Source: Macrotis lagotis (lineage: Eukaryota; Chordata; Mammalia; Peramelemorphia; Peramelidae). From it: 64,000 nt of DNA. The translations under genes were made by a program, and so were the position numbers. This document shows positions 23,901-38,900 of this stretch, piece after piece; the first letter of the stretch is position 1, and each line of letters starts with the position of its first letter. The notes beneath the pieces were generated by a model. That model saw only the letters and a program-made list of their open reading frames with translations. It was not told the DNA's origin and made no database searches. The stretch covers positions 2,509,467 through 2,573,466 of the forward strand of contig NC_133666.1 in assembly GCF_037893015.1 (NCBI RefSeq), in the 5' to 3' direction.

Positions 23901-26900
23901 ATAATATTCACCAATCGGGTTTTGGGGGGCAAGATTTTAACTTTAACATTTTCTCCCTCTCTCCCTTCCTTCAGTCTTCCTCAATGGAAAGCTATCTCCT
24001 ATAGGCTCTATATGGGCAATTATGCTAAAAATAGATCTGTCTTAATCATGTTGTAAAAGAAATCAAATCCAAATGGAAGAAAAAAATTAGAGAGAGAAAA
24101 ATGACATGAAACCGAAGACAAATTTTAAAAATGGAAACAATTAAGCTTTGATCTGCTTTTAAATGCCACAGTTCTCTCTCTGAACATGGATGGTGTTTTC
24201 CTTCACAAGTCTTAGAATTGTCTTTGATTATTGTGCTGCTGAAATGAGCAAATCCATCAGTTGACCATCATCCCATTTTGCTGTGAGTGTGTACAATGTT
24301 CTTCTGGTTTTGCTCCTTTCAGTCTGCATCAATTCATATACGTCCTTCCAAGCTTTTCTGAAGTCCCATTGTTAATAATTTCTTATAGAACAATAGTGTT
24401 CCAGCACCTTCAGATACCACAATTTGTTCAGCTGATAGTCGCTCTTTTGGTGGTGGGAAGGAATTTGAAACCAAGGGGATACCCATCTGGGGAATAGCTA
24501 AACAATTTAGGGTATATGAAAGGAATGGAATATTAGCCTTTAACACAGTGCCTGGAGCATAGTAAATAAATATTAAAAGTAAATAATAAATAGGGGCAGC
24601 TAGGTGACGTGGTGGATAGAGCACTGGCCCTGGAGACAGGAAGACCTGAGTTCAAATTTGGCCTCCAACACTTAATGATTACCTAGCTGTGTGACCTTGG
24701 GCAAGTCACTTAACCCCATTGCCTTGCAAAAAATAAAAATAATAAATAAGTCAATAAATAATAGTAAATAATATAGCTTTATAAACATATTAATAATATA
24801 AATAACAATATAATAAATCAGTAAAAAATAAGAACAAATAAAAGTAAAAATAATAAAAATAAAGATGCTTACTAAATCTTTATTTACTGACTAATATTGT
24901 GCTGGAAGAAATGATGCAGGGGATGGTTTTGGAGAAATTTGAACTGATTTAAATGAACAGATGCAAATTGAAGTGAGCAGAACCAAAGCAATTTGTGCGG
25001 TAGCATCAATAATGTAGCAGTAATTAACTCTGAAGACTCATGGTTCTGATCAACACAGTGACAATCCCCCAACTCCAAAACTTTTCCATTATAGAATGAA
25101 TATTCGATCACATACAGATACCACAGTTTTATCCACTAATAGCAGCTCTTTTTTTGTGGTGGCAAAGTAGATACCTATCTGGGGAATAACGAAACAATTT
25201 AGGGTATGTGAAAGTGATGGAATACTAACTAGCTCACACAAGGCTGCCCACCTCCAGAGAGAGCAAAGGGACACAAGGGCAAATCAAAGCTTCTTTCTGT
25301 TCTTTTCCTTTCTTTTCTTCCTCTCTTCCCTTCCTTTCCTCTCCCCTTTTCCCTTGGTTAGTGTGGCACTTTGTGATTGATCTTGTTTTTCTCACCTCAG
25401 TGGAGGCAGGAATGAAGGGGGGGAAGGAGAAAATTCCAAGTCTAAAATAAAATTGAATTCAAAAATACTTCCCCTGCATTTCACATAATGATTGAAAATT
25501 GCTTTCTTTGTTAACCTTGATATGTGCTTTCTGTTTTCTCTTGCATGTTCTTTGAATGGATCACACCAACCACCTTGGGATGGTGAGTTTGGGCCAAAGC
25601 CTTTCCAGGGAAAACCTAGTGCCTGAGAAAGGCACTGACTGTCTCCTGGGGGTCCTGCAGGGTGGGAGAGGAGCAGGGGTGGGAGGAAGGGGGGGAGAGA
25701 GGCTGCCCCAGGGACAGTAGAATGTCACACTCTCCAAATGGACTACCTTGTCCACAGTTTTGTTGCACTCATAGATATCACCTATCACAGCATAGGGTGA
25801 GCTGCTATTTGGTCAAGCGGAGGGACTGTCCCCTATTTCCCTACTTTGGTGGTATCTGTGGCCCCTATGCCAGATTTCCCAAAGGTAATGGTGTGGAAAA
25901 ATTTGGTCTTTCTCTCATGGCCCACAGCCACTGAGAGCTACCAATAACAGTTCTCCACTCTCTGGGAAAGTTCTTACTTCCAGGGCATCTTTATCACTTT
26001 TTTTGTTTTGTTTTTTGGCTTTTTAAAAAAAAATAAGGCAGTGGGGTAAATTGACTTGCCCAAGGACACACAGCTAGGCAATTATTAAGTGTCTGAGGCT
26101 GGATTTGAACTCAGGTCCACCGCTTTAACCACTGAGCCACCTAGTTGCCCGCCTCTCTATCATTTTAAAAAAATCTTACCACTCTTTTGTTTGCACATCA
26201 TCTTTATTGCCCAACAGTGTCCCTTGTAACAAAAAAAGAAGAGGGGAAAAGAGCTTTTCTGCTAAACTAAGGCACCAGCCCATCTTGACTATGTGCACAG
26301 TGTTCTACCCTCATGGTCCTCCCACCTGTCAGAGAAATCAATAATAGTTCCAGCAAGTTAGCAGAACCAGTTCTTGAACACTATCCTTCTGACTCTCAAA
26401 TAGAGCATACTTAAGAAAACCAGAATTTTAAGGCCTATCTTTGTAAATTTTACAGTCACAACAAAATCACCCAATTTGTGTCCCCTTCTGAATTTCTTTT
26501 TTCTTTTTTTTTTTTTTTTTGCTCCTATGCATTATTTTTTAAATTTATATTGAAGGCAGTGCAGTTAAGTGACTTGCCCAAACTCACCCAGTTAGGAAAT
26601 TTTTAAGTGTGTGAAGTCAGATTTGAACTCATTTCCTCCTGACTCCAGGGCCAATGCTTGATTCACTACACCACCTAGCTGTCCCCCACTTTTGAATTTC
26701 TTTTGGGGGGAGGTATGTACTTTTCTAGTTTTATTAAAGATAGAAGTGACACTTTTGAGGAGACCAAGGGCTAGGCTAGAAGCCAGGGTGACCTCCTCTG
26801 ATAAATGCACAAACACACATACACACATGCCACATGCATACCCAAAGACTCAGGGCACGCTCATTCTAAGACTAGAAGTTACGGAGAAGAAGCTGCCCTG

Positions 26901-29900
26901 ATTGGAAGGAGGAATTTCTCCCTCCAATAATGAAATGCCAGGCCCCATCCCTAGGCCTGTGGCCTTCTTAAGGGGAAAGCATCTTGGGGAGGTTTTCTGC
27001 TGTTTCAGACTGGAATAGACTTGGCTTGCCACCCTGCTGGGCTCCCAGAGGGCAGTCACAGCTTCTGGGATTGGCGCTCTTGAGTTGGACTTCAAAGACT
27101 GGGGGGGGAAGTTTAACAAGTGAAGAGGAAGGAGGAGGGCTTGTTGGGGACCAAATGCAAGCATGTACTAGGGCCAGAGAGTGGCACAATCTGCCTGGAA
27201 GCCAGAATCTGAGAAAAGGTGGAGAATGGGCTGGGGGAGTTGGGGGGGGACTAGCAATCAGGACTTTGCAAGCCCGGCCCAGGTCTGGGGGTTCTTTACT
27301 TAGCAGTCGTGTCAAAGGGAGACAAGGAGGGAAGGGACGATCTTTTGCTACCTAGATAGACCTGGCCCTGAAGCTCCAATGGAAGAGGCAGGGAGAGAAA
27401 GCCTTCCAGACTCGGGGGACTCAGCCACTACAAAGGCCTGTGTTGTCCATGGGGTCTAGCAGGCAGCTCAGTCTGATTGGAGGATGGGCTCTGTGGGGGG
27501 GGGGGGGGGGGATAGAGACTGGAGCCATATTATGAAGGCTGTTAAATTTGCCAAGCAGAGGAGTTTGTTATTTGATCTTAGAAGCAGTAGGGAGCCTTTG
27601 ACTCTTCCTAGGAAGGAGTGACCTGGTAACCTAATTTAAGAATAGCATTTTAGGCAGCTGGGTGGCACAGTGGATGGAGCCAGTTTAAATCTGACCTCAG
27701 ATTCTTAATAATTGCGTAGCTGTGTGACCTTGGGTAAGTCACTTGCAAAACCAAAAACAAAATATCTCATTTTGGAAGTTCCATGGAGGATGACTGGGGG
27801 AAGGGTCAGATTAGAAACAGAGACCTGGGAAAGAGGTTGTGTAAGTGCAAGCAACAAGAGACGGGGTCATATTGGATCTGTGAGGCAATGACTCCAGAGA
27901 GCCGGGGGTCCTTGCATCATCCCGAGGGCCTTGTTAATAAAGCTCAAGATGCTCAGCTCAGATGGCATCCCAGTGTAGTCTGAAGCACCCACTGTCCCGC
28001 TTCCTTCCTCTGTGGTCTCTGGACATGAGCAGAAAGAAGTGGGGGGAAGGGAGAGAAGGACACAATCCACTTTGCTCCCAAGGTCTATTTAGAATGTGGC
28101 CTCAGGGTGAAGACAGTGCTCTAGTCTTTGTTGGGAGAGTTTTCTTGGCATGGCAAATGGATACCAGCACAAATGCCTCGGGATAGTCAATTGGTTCCTG
28201 ATATCCAATGAGATGATATCCAGGTCATCGTTTAGTAGACGTTTGCAATCATGGAGTCCTTTAGTGCTATAGACAGCATGGCTCAGTGGATGGAGTTCTG
28301 GATTTGGAATCAGGAAACCTGCAGTTCCGATTTTGCTTTTAATACTAGCTGTGGGACCTTGGGCAAGTCACTTCAGCTCTGTTTGCCTCAGTTTCGTCCC
28401 CTGTAAAATGGGGATAAGAACAGCAGCCACCTTCCAAGGTCGTTCCAAGGCTCAAATAAAGGTATAGAAATGGTAGCTTGTCTACTGGTGGCCACAGCTT
28501 CCACAGTTCCCCCTGGCCAGGGAAGTGAGCTGACCAGTTTGATTCCGCTTCCTGTCTCCTTTGCAGGTCTGGGTTCTGCTCACACTGTAGCCCCAGCAGC
28601 CTCAACAGCTCAGGAGCACAAAGAGGTTGAACTCAGCCAAGACACTGGGCCAGGCCTTGGGAATGATCTGGACACCTCCCTCGCCAAGCTCATGGGAAGT
28701 AAGTGCTCAGTTTAATGACCCTTTAAACTTAAATGTAGCTTAGAGATCATCATCATCATCATCATCATGCCTAATATTTAAATAACACCTCTGGGGTGCC
28801 AGTTTCTAAATATCTCACTGGATCCTCACAACAAACCTGGGAGGGAGTTGCGGAGATGATCCTCATTTTACAGATGAGGAAACTGAGGCAGGCAGTGGTG
28901 ACGTGACTTGCCAGGTTCACGCAGCTAGGAAGTGTATGAGGTTGGACTTGGTCTTCCTGCCTCTAAGCCCAGGGCTCTGTGGCTATTCATTGCTTTGAGC
29001 TGCACTTGAAAGAAAAATGATACATACCTAATTTCCTTTTGTTAAAACAGATCTTGACTTCGGAGCAAGTCCCAAAAAGTAAGTTACTTTTTTGTTGTTT
29101 GGTTGGTTTTTTGGCAAGGCAGTGGGGTTAAGTGACTTGTTTAAGGTCACATGGCTAGGTAATTCTTAAGTGTCTGAAGCTGGATTTGAACTCCAATCCT
29201 TCTGACTCCCAGGGCCAGGGCTCTATCCACTGGCATCCCAACTCTATCCACCATCTATGCGTTCATCCCTGGCTAGAGTTAGAAACTTTCAACTGTTCTC
29301 CCACAATTCCAGGTGCCCAAGCTACTCCAATCTTTACTACCTGGGCAGGTGGTCCCATTCGTTCATGGGTGCTCTAGCCACCTAGTGGCCCCAGTAAGTT
29401 ACTTTTTGAAAAAGGGCAGCTAATAGTTTGGTGTTTTAGGAGAGGTCAAAGGAAGGGCCTTGGTTCAGTCCCATAATTAGAAGTCCCTGATTTGGGTCCA
29501 AGACACTGCCATGAACAGGACACCTGCCCAGGTAGTAGTAAAGATTGGAGTAACTTGGGCATTTGGAATTGTGGGAGAACAGCTGAAAGAGTCTAACCTC
29601 TAACCAGTGAGGAGTGCTTAGATGGTTGAAAACTATCCACGGAGAGCTGGAAGGTCCTTGAAGGGTTAGGCATCGAGTGAGATCCAGAAAGGCCCGAGTC
29701 ATTGATCCCAAGTTCCAGAGTTAGCCTGTGACCCAGCTGGGACTTGAACCCAGTGTTACCCCCTCCCAAGGCAGGGTTCTTCCCGTGCTAGTTTTCCTTC
29801 CATCCATCCATCCATCCATCCATGCCCCCATGCCCCCAAGCAACACCAGTTGGCAAGAATCTAGAATTTTTGTGATCATTTGCTATCCCAGACTCCACTG

Positions 29901-32900
29901 TCATTTTCCTCATTCTTTGCTCATTTGACCAAGACAGACCAGCCCAAGGTTCTATGATTTGGCTGCTCAGCCTCAGTCTATTGGCTTCATTATTTCATGG
30001 TCCTCTGGCATCCCAGCTCTACCTCTTCCATCATCCTTCATCCACACAGTCGTCTCCCCCCCCCCCCAATCAATCTTCCTCCTCTGAGCAGCTTCTTGAG
30101 TTCCTATGTTAAGAACATGAATGCGCAATATGGAAGGAGAGCCATCCCAGAGGAGAGGGACAGTGCAGACACTCTAGGCTGAACTTCCCAAACATGTGAC
30201 ATTAAGTAAAAGTCAAATCTAGGGATGCTATTGGGACATGAGGAGGCTGCTGCCCAGGCCAAGGCCAGACTGGGCTGTAAATGAGTGGCAGGTATCACAG
30301 GTTTGATCACAGCACTCTGATGGCCTAGAATCTTCTCTTAATGACACTTTCACCAAGTGATTTCTGTTCAGTGACCCTCCCAAGGTCAGAGTCACATAGC
30401 TAGGGATGGTCTGACCTCAATCTGTGAATCTTAAGTAGGAGCCTCTGGGAACACCTGCCACTGGGTAGTTGTGATGGCAGCTTCCTCCTCACTGGAAAAA
30501 GGAAGGGATTAATGACACTTGGCTTACAAGCTTGGAGCTGCTGCCTTTGGCAGTGGGCATTGATGGGTATATGGTGCAGCTCCCAGAGTTTGGCTCCTGG
30601 CTTAGAGAGATATAGTTCAGGGATGCACGCATTTCTTGGGGAAAGGCACAGTACCTTGAGAACTGATGCTCTTTTTCTGGTTGGTATATGACATGCAGAC
30701 TGGTGAGTAGGGGGATGACAGGGACCAGAAAGATCTGGCCCAAAGACTCCAGGACTCTTTGAGGGAGGTGGGAGGATGCTTTCCCTCAGGTAGATCAGAG
30801 AGGGATGCCAAAAGGACCGTGTCTGAGCTGAGCCTGGTGGGGTGAGGAGGCTTCTGACAGCCTGAGGCTGGAGGGAGGGCTTCCTGGATGGTACCTCTCT
30901 TGTAAACTTCATATCTCTTTTGAATAGTCATCTGGACAAGTGTGTGAATACTCTTTGTCATCTACATTTTGCATCCTATCCAGTCCCAGCATGCAAAGTT
31001 GTTTGCTTGGGGCTTCAGCCCATTTCCTCATTGTGACAAGGGCAACTATGCGGAAAGGTTCACTTGTACATCTCCTTCTAGAGCTGACATTCAGTGGAAT
31101 CAGCCACCTGAGAAGAAAATGACAGGAGGAATGAACTGGCAGGTGAAAGCTAGCAGCGCATCGACCTCTTGGAGTTCTACCACCATCTCCTCTGTTCCAC
31201 AAATGGTAAGAGCTGCTTCCCACACAGGTGCCCACTGGGTTTTGTTTTGAGTTGTTTTGTTTTACTTATTCGTCCCACACACTAGGACACGGGTTGGGAG
31301 AATAGCCAGGGGAGATTTTCCTTTTCAATTGCCTTCATACTGATGAGGTCAAGCCGGCATCCATCTCCCATCTTTCTCACAAGGATGACCTGAGAGACTA
31401 TCAAAAAGTTTGGAAGAGAGAAGACTTAAGTAGTCACTGCAGAATTGGTTGAATGACCACCCCCAAAGAGTAACTATGAATAGATGGGTGGTAGCCTGGA
31501 AGGTTGTCTCACAGGCTCTGCTGTAGGCACTGTGGCATTCATTATGCGGAGGGGTAACTTGGCAGATAACACAGCTGAATGGCTTAGATAGCTGGTACAG
31601 TGGATGACAGAGGATCCCCAAAGATTTTGCCTTGCAAAAACCTTAAAAAAAGAAATAAAGAAAGGTCTTCTCTTGGGTAGTAGAGAAAATCAAGAAAACC
31701 TGGGTTCAAATCCTGCTGTACCATGGGCACATGATCAGGATTCATCTAGAAGTTTCATATTGAGACCAGGTGCAATGGTAAAGATCATTTTCATATTGGA
31801 AGTTCCCTTTACCAATGAAATCCCACTTCTAGGATTTCCTGTCACTTCATTGGTACTAATCAAGTGAATTATATATCATGTGACAGACTTTTTTTTGTCA
31901 TTATTTCAGGTGCCTGTCCCCATATCCTATCCAGTGTCCACACATCAGCTGCCTGTTTATGGCATGGTAAGAAGTCCACTAGCCTGAGTGTAAGAGAAGT
32001 AAAGTTGAAACCCTTTGGGTAACACTATTGAGAGGAGGACCAATAACGCAGAATAGAAAAGCAAGGAGCCTTCCCCCACAGGAGCCCCTGGGGAGGCCTG
32101 GCCAGAGGGATACAGAATTTTAACACTCTCATTGATCTTTCCTCTAAATAGTCCCTTTGCATTTCCTCACTTTATGCCAAAATATGACTATACAGAAGTG
32201 CAGAAGGACCCGAGGGCTTCTGATTGGGAGTAGCTATTGTGTAGACAAGGCAGGTGCAGAGAAGAGAGACTTGACTGGTTCTTAGTTCTCTTTGCCAAAC
32301 TGGGGCATCTCTTTTCAAAGGTTTGTGGTCTACTTGGTATCTTTATTTTTCCTCACCTGCTTTTCACTTTGGCCTTTTGAGATCTTGCACTCTGAACTGC
32401 TTTAGTTGGTTACAGGCTCTAAAAGGGAGAAATTCAAGATGGCAGCTCAGAAATTAGTCTGGATGCCTAGGAGAGCAGGAAAAGAAAAGGATAGCAATAG
32501 CTGTCCTTCAATTTTCAAAGAAGACATGCCAGTCAGGTTAATGGTGGTATGGTTTGCACCATCGTGAAAAGACACCCTTCTCACTTGCCTTTTCTAGAAC
32601 CATTTCACCCCTTGACCCGATCTGATTGGAGTCTTTCGGCCTTTGATTATGTCTTCCTCTCATATATGAGTGAGGTACCACGATGTTTCAACAATGCCGG
32701 GCAAAGTGCCAGTATGTCGTTTCTGGCAACAGAATGTAGACATTGTGATATACCTAACAGCTTCTGGGCAACCAAAGGCTTTGGGTTCCAGGGGAAGTAT
32801 GGTTGAATGTCTGAGAGGAAATGTCATACTGATGATTAGTCCATTAAGAGACAGGTTTGGATTTACCATCGCTGAAGCGATGAGGTGCCTCATATGCCAG

Positions 32901-35900
32901 CTGTTGCCATTTTGTTACCAGATGTCACATGCTGGCACTTGGGCCAGCATTGCTGAAACGTGGTGCCTCACCGGTACATGAGGAAAAGATTGTACTGATG
33001 ATCAGTTCATTGAGACACCGGCTTAGGCATACCATGGTACTGTAGAGAAAAACAACTACCTCCTATGTCTCCTGCTGGTGCTTGTCTTACAGGAGCCCTG
33101 GGAAGTTGGGGTTCATTGTGACTAGTGTTCAGCAAATGTCCATTCAGTTCTGGGCTGTGTGCCATCCCTTACTAATGATGACCAGCATTTACCTAGCATT
33201 TGAAGGTTTGCAAAGTGCTTAACACTTATCATCTCATTTGATTATCTCAAATGACCTGGGAGGGAGGTGCTATTTTCATTCTTATTTGACAGTCAGAGAA
33301 CCTGAGGCAGACAGGAGCTAATAGGTATCTGGGGACAGATTTGAACTCAGGTCATGCCACCTAGTATGCCACCTAGCTGCCTCAGGGAAACTATCTCTGC
33401 CCTTGAGGTGGCCATTCTGAGCCAATTAAGGATATTGTCTGTAGTTTCTGGTGGAGGCAAGATATGAATTTAGGGGGTCTTGTCTCCCAGCCATTGCCAG
33501 AAGTGGCAATTAGGAAGGGGCTGGGTTGTGGTGCTGAACCCAAAGAGCAAACTGGAGACCAGCATTGGATCAGTTTGGAGATCTTTCATGTCCCAGGGAC
33601 TTCCTGGGGATGGAAGAGTCCCCAAATCAGACAGTCCCTGAGTGTTCAGGAGATAGGGTTTTTAGAGTGTTTTTTTTTGGGGGGGGGTACTGAGAGCAAG
33701 CAGGAGACTGAAGCACAGACAGCAGTTAGATATACTTTCTTGTCATACTACTCCAAACATATGTAAACATATGGTCCAGGATAGATAGGGGACTAGACAG
33801 AGTGGGGAAGGGTCAGGGTCTTTGTGTTCTGTCTGAACATGGTTCTGAGATGGAGGGAGTCACGTATTCCAGGGCTTCCTACAGGTTTAAGGGAGTTGAA
33901 TTTACTATCTTATGGTTCCAGCTGCATCTGGGGAGGGGGAGGCAGTCCTGGGAGGAAGCCAGAATTTTACAGATATAGCAAGATAATGAGGGTAACAAGG
34001 GGGCTTTCTGAATCCTGGACAAATTTATGGTATGTCGGTGACCCCCAGAACCAAGCATTTGGGTCCTGTCAGATTATTTTCAGACCCAAAGGTGCTTAGC
34101 CAAAATTTTATTTCTGAGGAGTTTCTTGGGGCCCAGGAAGGTATCAAGGACCCCTTCTATATAGGGATTACACAAATATGGATATTGTACTTCATTCCCC
34201 ACTTTTTTTTCAAAATAACTCAAACCATTAAGTTATCCTCTTCATAACCTGGGTAAACATGAACTACAAGCATTTTTACAAAGCATCCAGGTATCATCCT
34301 TACATCTCAATCCACCTTTCTCTTTAAGTTGTACAGACCAGCTAAATCAGAGATAAGACTCTTCTTAGAGAGGATCTACACACTCATACCACCCAATGGT
34401 CTCCCTCCTTTTCTTTCAATGGAGAACATCTCCGCCCTGTGTCTCCTCTTAAGGAGAGGGGCCTAAGTAGGGGTGTCACACTTACAGAATCAAGGGGATG
34501 TTACAAAAACAGATCCCCTGACTACACAATGCATACATAGGTGAGAAATGGTAGAGAGGAACTGGTCCAGTGTCTCTCCTCTCTTCTCTTCTCTCCTGGA
34601 CACCTCCAATGTCCTTCTGCATCTCCTGAATCAGTTCTACAAAGTCCTTTCCAGCTCTGGTGACTTGTTGAGACCTTGTCTTCTGGTACAAAACCTGCTT
34701 TAACGTTTTCCTCAGACCAAAACACAGGTTTTCCTCACAAGACAATGAGATTCTGGAGCTTATTACAATTTGCATTTTGCTTTATTGCCTTATTGCCACA
34801 CATACTTCACTTTAACACAGTAAACTTCCATTAGTGTTGTACTACAGCAGCAAACCCCCAATGAGAATGATCATCCTGTCCTAAGCTTGTAACGTACATT
34901 CAACAATCCTCTTCATTCAGAGTACTCGGCATCTGGTTTAAAATCAAACAATCTTAGCCTTTGCTCATATTATAATAATGGCTCAAACATCCTTAACCAA
35001 AATAAAATTTTTCAAAATATTCCCAAATATACCATTGACTTTCCTTTTTCCTGTTTATCTGACTCGCCTTCCTTTCCTTAAACTAGGCCTTAAAACTGAT
35101 TATCCTAAGAATTTCCCATTCTTCTTCTTACCCAAATATCCCTTCTCAATAAAATTAAAGAAACTTAATTCCTATCTTAACATGTAGCTGTTAGCAGTGT
35201 CAGAGCCACACACCAGACACACCTAACCTATCTCTGGCGAATAGATCCAGTTCGCCTAAAACTTCTTTTTCTGATTTGCTTAGTAGCGGTACAGATCCAG
35301 GACATCAAAGGGAAATTCCCTTATAGGTATTGAATATCAGTGTCCAGGCAGAGGTCATGTGGGTAGTCAGATGTCTTAGGCCAGATTTATTCTTCCAGGT
35401 GAGACATTATCCAAATGTCATTCTGGGGAAATCAAGTCAGAAGGGTCCAACCTCAGGCCATACTGAGATGCTGCCCCTTTGGCTGCCCATCCCAGTCACC
35501 TGACACCTTGGCTTCTTTGGCTCCAAGAACATGACATTTACCCAGTAGCATTTCCTTTTGCTGACCATCCTGGTATCTGATATAAAAGAAAATCAATTAC
35601 AAGTCCCTGGGATCTAAAATAGTTGTTTTACCTAATTAGATCTCCAAGTGAATCCACTTCACAATTTAGATTGGGGGGGAGGGTCACAATCAATCAGCTC
35701 CCTTCCTTACACATAGATTACCTGTATGTACTCTGAGTGGCCCTGTCATTAGAATACATTAAATAGGGTTACTTTCTAAACATTCAAAAAGCAGTCAAGT
35801 TCTCCCAGGATCTGGAGTATCCCTTGAGAGATTTGAGCTGGAAAGGCAGGGCCATTGTCTGACCTGATTCCTAGCAGGAGGCCAAATCATGGAGGGGCTC

Positions 35901-38900
35901 ATTCAGAATTTTTTAAACTACTTCCAAGGCTGTTTCATTAGCTTCTCCCCATTCTGAAAATGTGCCAACAAAACCCAGGAGATATTCACTACCTGCTGCA
36001 GGTGTTTTTACTGTCTCTCTGTTGTTTTTGTGATAAGAATTGTTCTGCCAGTTCCCCACCATCCTCCTGTTGCCTTCTTCTATCCCTTTTGATTCCCTGA
36101 AGGAATCTTCTGAGGGGGAGGTAGGTTGGTTCAGGGGGAGACAGAACAGGATTTTTCCATCTAGGAATGTTCATTCCCTTCCCTGCTCTTGTATACCCCC
36201 CCCCCCCGCTTTTGATCTAGCGAAGGGGGAACAGACAGGACCCGGTGACAGGGGTAGGGGGATGGATTTGGGAATTTTGGGGAATTCAGGGGCTGAGGTC
36301 TCTAAATGTAACAAAACAGTAATAAGTGTACCACATGAAGAACTAGATTTCACAAAATAATCTGTCCATTATTACATTTATACCTGGACCTACAGATCTA
36401 GAGCAAGGTCCAACACATCATTTAAAAGTTCAGGGAACCCAGAGGGTCATGCTTTGATAATTTCCCTCATTAAAGCAATTGATCATTAATTCCAGCTTTG
36501 ACATCATTACAGTCAAATAGGTTATATTTCCAAAAGCATATCACATGTTTGATAACACCCTTCAATCTTACTCATTGATAAGTCATCTAATTAGGGATAC
36601 CGAATTTTAATTGAAGGAAGAAATGTACAATTTAATTCTTTAAAATGTAAACATTAAATTCTTAACCTACGTGAAACATAAGGTTTTCATGCTGACATCT
36701 CATTCTCTTAAAGCAACAGAAAACAACAGGTTCTCTGAAAGTTAACCTTAGAATGAAGTATCTTTTCCACACAAACCTCTTCTGAATTTTTGCTTTATAA
36801 CTTATTTATCTCTTCTTCCAAATACACTTCTGTTTTCAAAATGAAGAAAAAAGATTCTCCATGAATTTAGTCTTATGCCTATGATAATTTCAAAAGCCCG
36901 ATGTACACTTTTTACCCATGACAGTGTAATATTTCCATAGATAATTTCTTCTTCTTAAATAATAGATAATAAGCTACATTGATCCCACATATCAGTATTC
37001 TCTTTCATAAACATGAGGTGAAAAACAAAGCCTTTCACAAAATCTCTGGGCCAAAATGACCTTGAGAGATATAACCTTGTTGGCAAGGTGTTCTCTAGGT
37101 TTTTTTTTCCATAACCAATCTGTACAAATGTGATAGATGAAACTTTAATTCATTCACAGTTTGTTATTACAAAACAATTTTGGTCTCAAAAAGCATAGCT
37201 TAAACTGTTGTTATACAAAGTTGACTAAATTTCAATTACATGTGTGTTCCCCGTTCCCTTTACTCCCTAAAACTTTATGATACAAAGAATTCTTAAAACC
37301 AATTGTTGCTAAAAAAAATCCCTTCTTATAACTATAAGATTTTCTTTATACTTCTCTGAAATTCCTAAAGTCAAATTCAAATTAACTTTAAATCATTTTC
37401 TTTTCAAAGCCTGAATAGTTTGCAAATTCTTCTCATCTTTATCAGTGCAATTCTAACTTCTCAGTGCTCTAGCCTCACTGACCACCATTGCTTCATATTA
37501 GCACATTCTATGTTCTGGGAATTGGAGATTCCCCACAATTTGAGATATCAAAGTGATATGGACTAATTCTTTACCTTTACTATTTATCATTACTCACTCA
37601 CTCTAGATTTTTACCAAAAACATGGACTACATCCTAATCCGTGTCAAATATTACCTTCCCCTTGTTTAGTTATTCTAAAGCTAACTCACAAGTCTGTCCT
37701 GACTCCCATTACTCTGGAGGGGCCAGAAAACATCAGAATCCAAACTCAAACATGTTTACAAATCCCTTAGTTCCATTTACATGTCTCTTTAGATTAGCAC
37801 ATTATAGGATCAACAATAACATAAAATTCACCCAGCAATTGCTTTCATATCCACCTTTTCACCTTATGGGGTTTACTACTTTTCCAATAAATTCACTGCC
37901 AAATGTAAAAAGTGGCAGTCTAATGCAGTTTTAAAATCATCCCAACCTCATAGAAACATATATCTCCCTAAAGACTTACAGTTCCATACTTTCTTCTTTT
38001 CTTACAGTGATCTGTAAACCACAAGTTTCCAAAGTTCCCCAAATCCATCTTTGGTGTACAAAGTCAAACCTGCTTAAACCTTCTGTCTACATGCTTTAAC
38101 CAATTTCCATACTTAACAAATGGTTCAAAAACCCCAATTGTCTCCATGTCTGGATTTTCTTTCTAGTTCTTTCCAAACCTCCGACCCAGACTATAGAGCA
38201 CACGGTTTCCCTCGATATACTATTCCAACCATTCCTTTTCATTATCTCTTCTTGACTTTAATTCATATTCTTCTGAACTAGAGTCACATAGCTTATACAG
38301 CTACATAAACCACAGATATGATTCTACTTTGCACAATACATTTTCCATTTCAAGGTGCTAATATTGAACATTTCTTGATTATAACTGCTAACACTATAGA
38401 GCAGGCAGCCATTCAAAAATCCCTTAACCGAATTACAGTATTCCCTGCCCCCCTTCTTTGAATAGAGTAAGCTGAATAAATTTTATAGAGAGACGGTCCT
38501 AGATCCTTTCTGGGGGGGTTGATGATCTATTCTTAAATCCTTAGACATCCCATAATTTTCTGTAATAACTAACATTATCAGAATCTATATTGATAAACTC
38601 CTGAAGCTGTAATGATGCCATATCATTCTAGAAAAGGATTAACTATTTACTTTCCCCTATATGGGCATATCTTCATAACCACATTATATACTTTAGGATT
38701 AAATTGACTCTCTTGTGTTTCTGAAATTTATTTTCCACAACTTTTTCAAATTAAGCATTTCTTTCTATAATTTCTTTGTTTAACATATTTGGTAATATTC
38801 GCTGTCTCTTTCCTGTTTCTTTAACTTCAAAATAAGGTCCCTTTTTAACACTTACTTTACTAATTCTTCCTGAAGTAATTCTCTCTCTTCTGAAAGGGGG

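Larger units (their letters stand above)
23062..28566 (+). other. AP180-like intron 13, repeat-rich
   Basis: 5.5 kb with no gene. It contains L1 3'-end fragments in both orientations (about 23740-25460), an A/T-rich stretch, four tRNA-derived SINEs, and a MIR. Poly(G) runs occur at 27495-27511. Confidence 0.75.

Noticed and set aside
24592-24680. tRNA-like heads of the SINEs as tRNA genes
   Set aside because: Each is followed by the SINE body and A-rich tail. They are retroposons, not tRNA loci.
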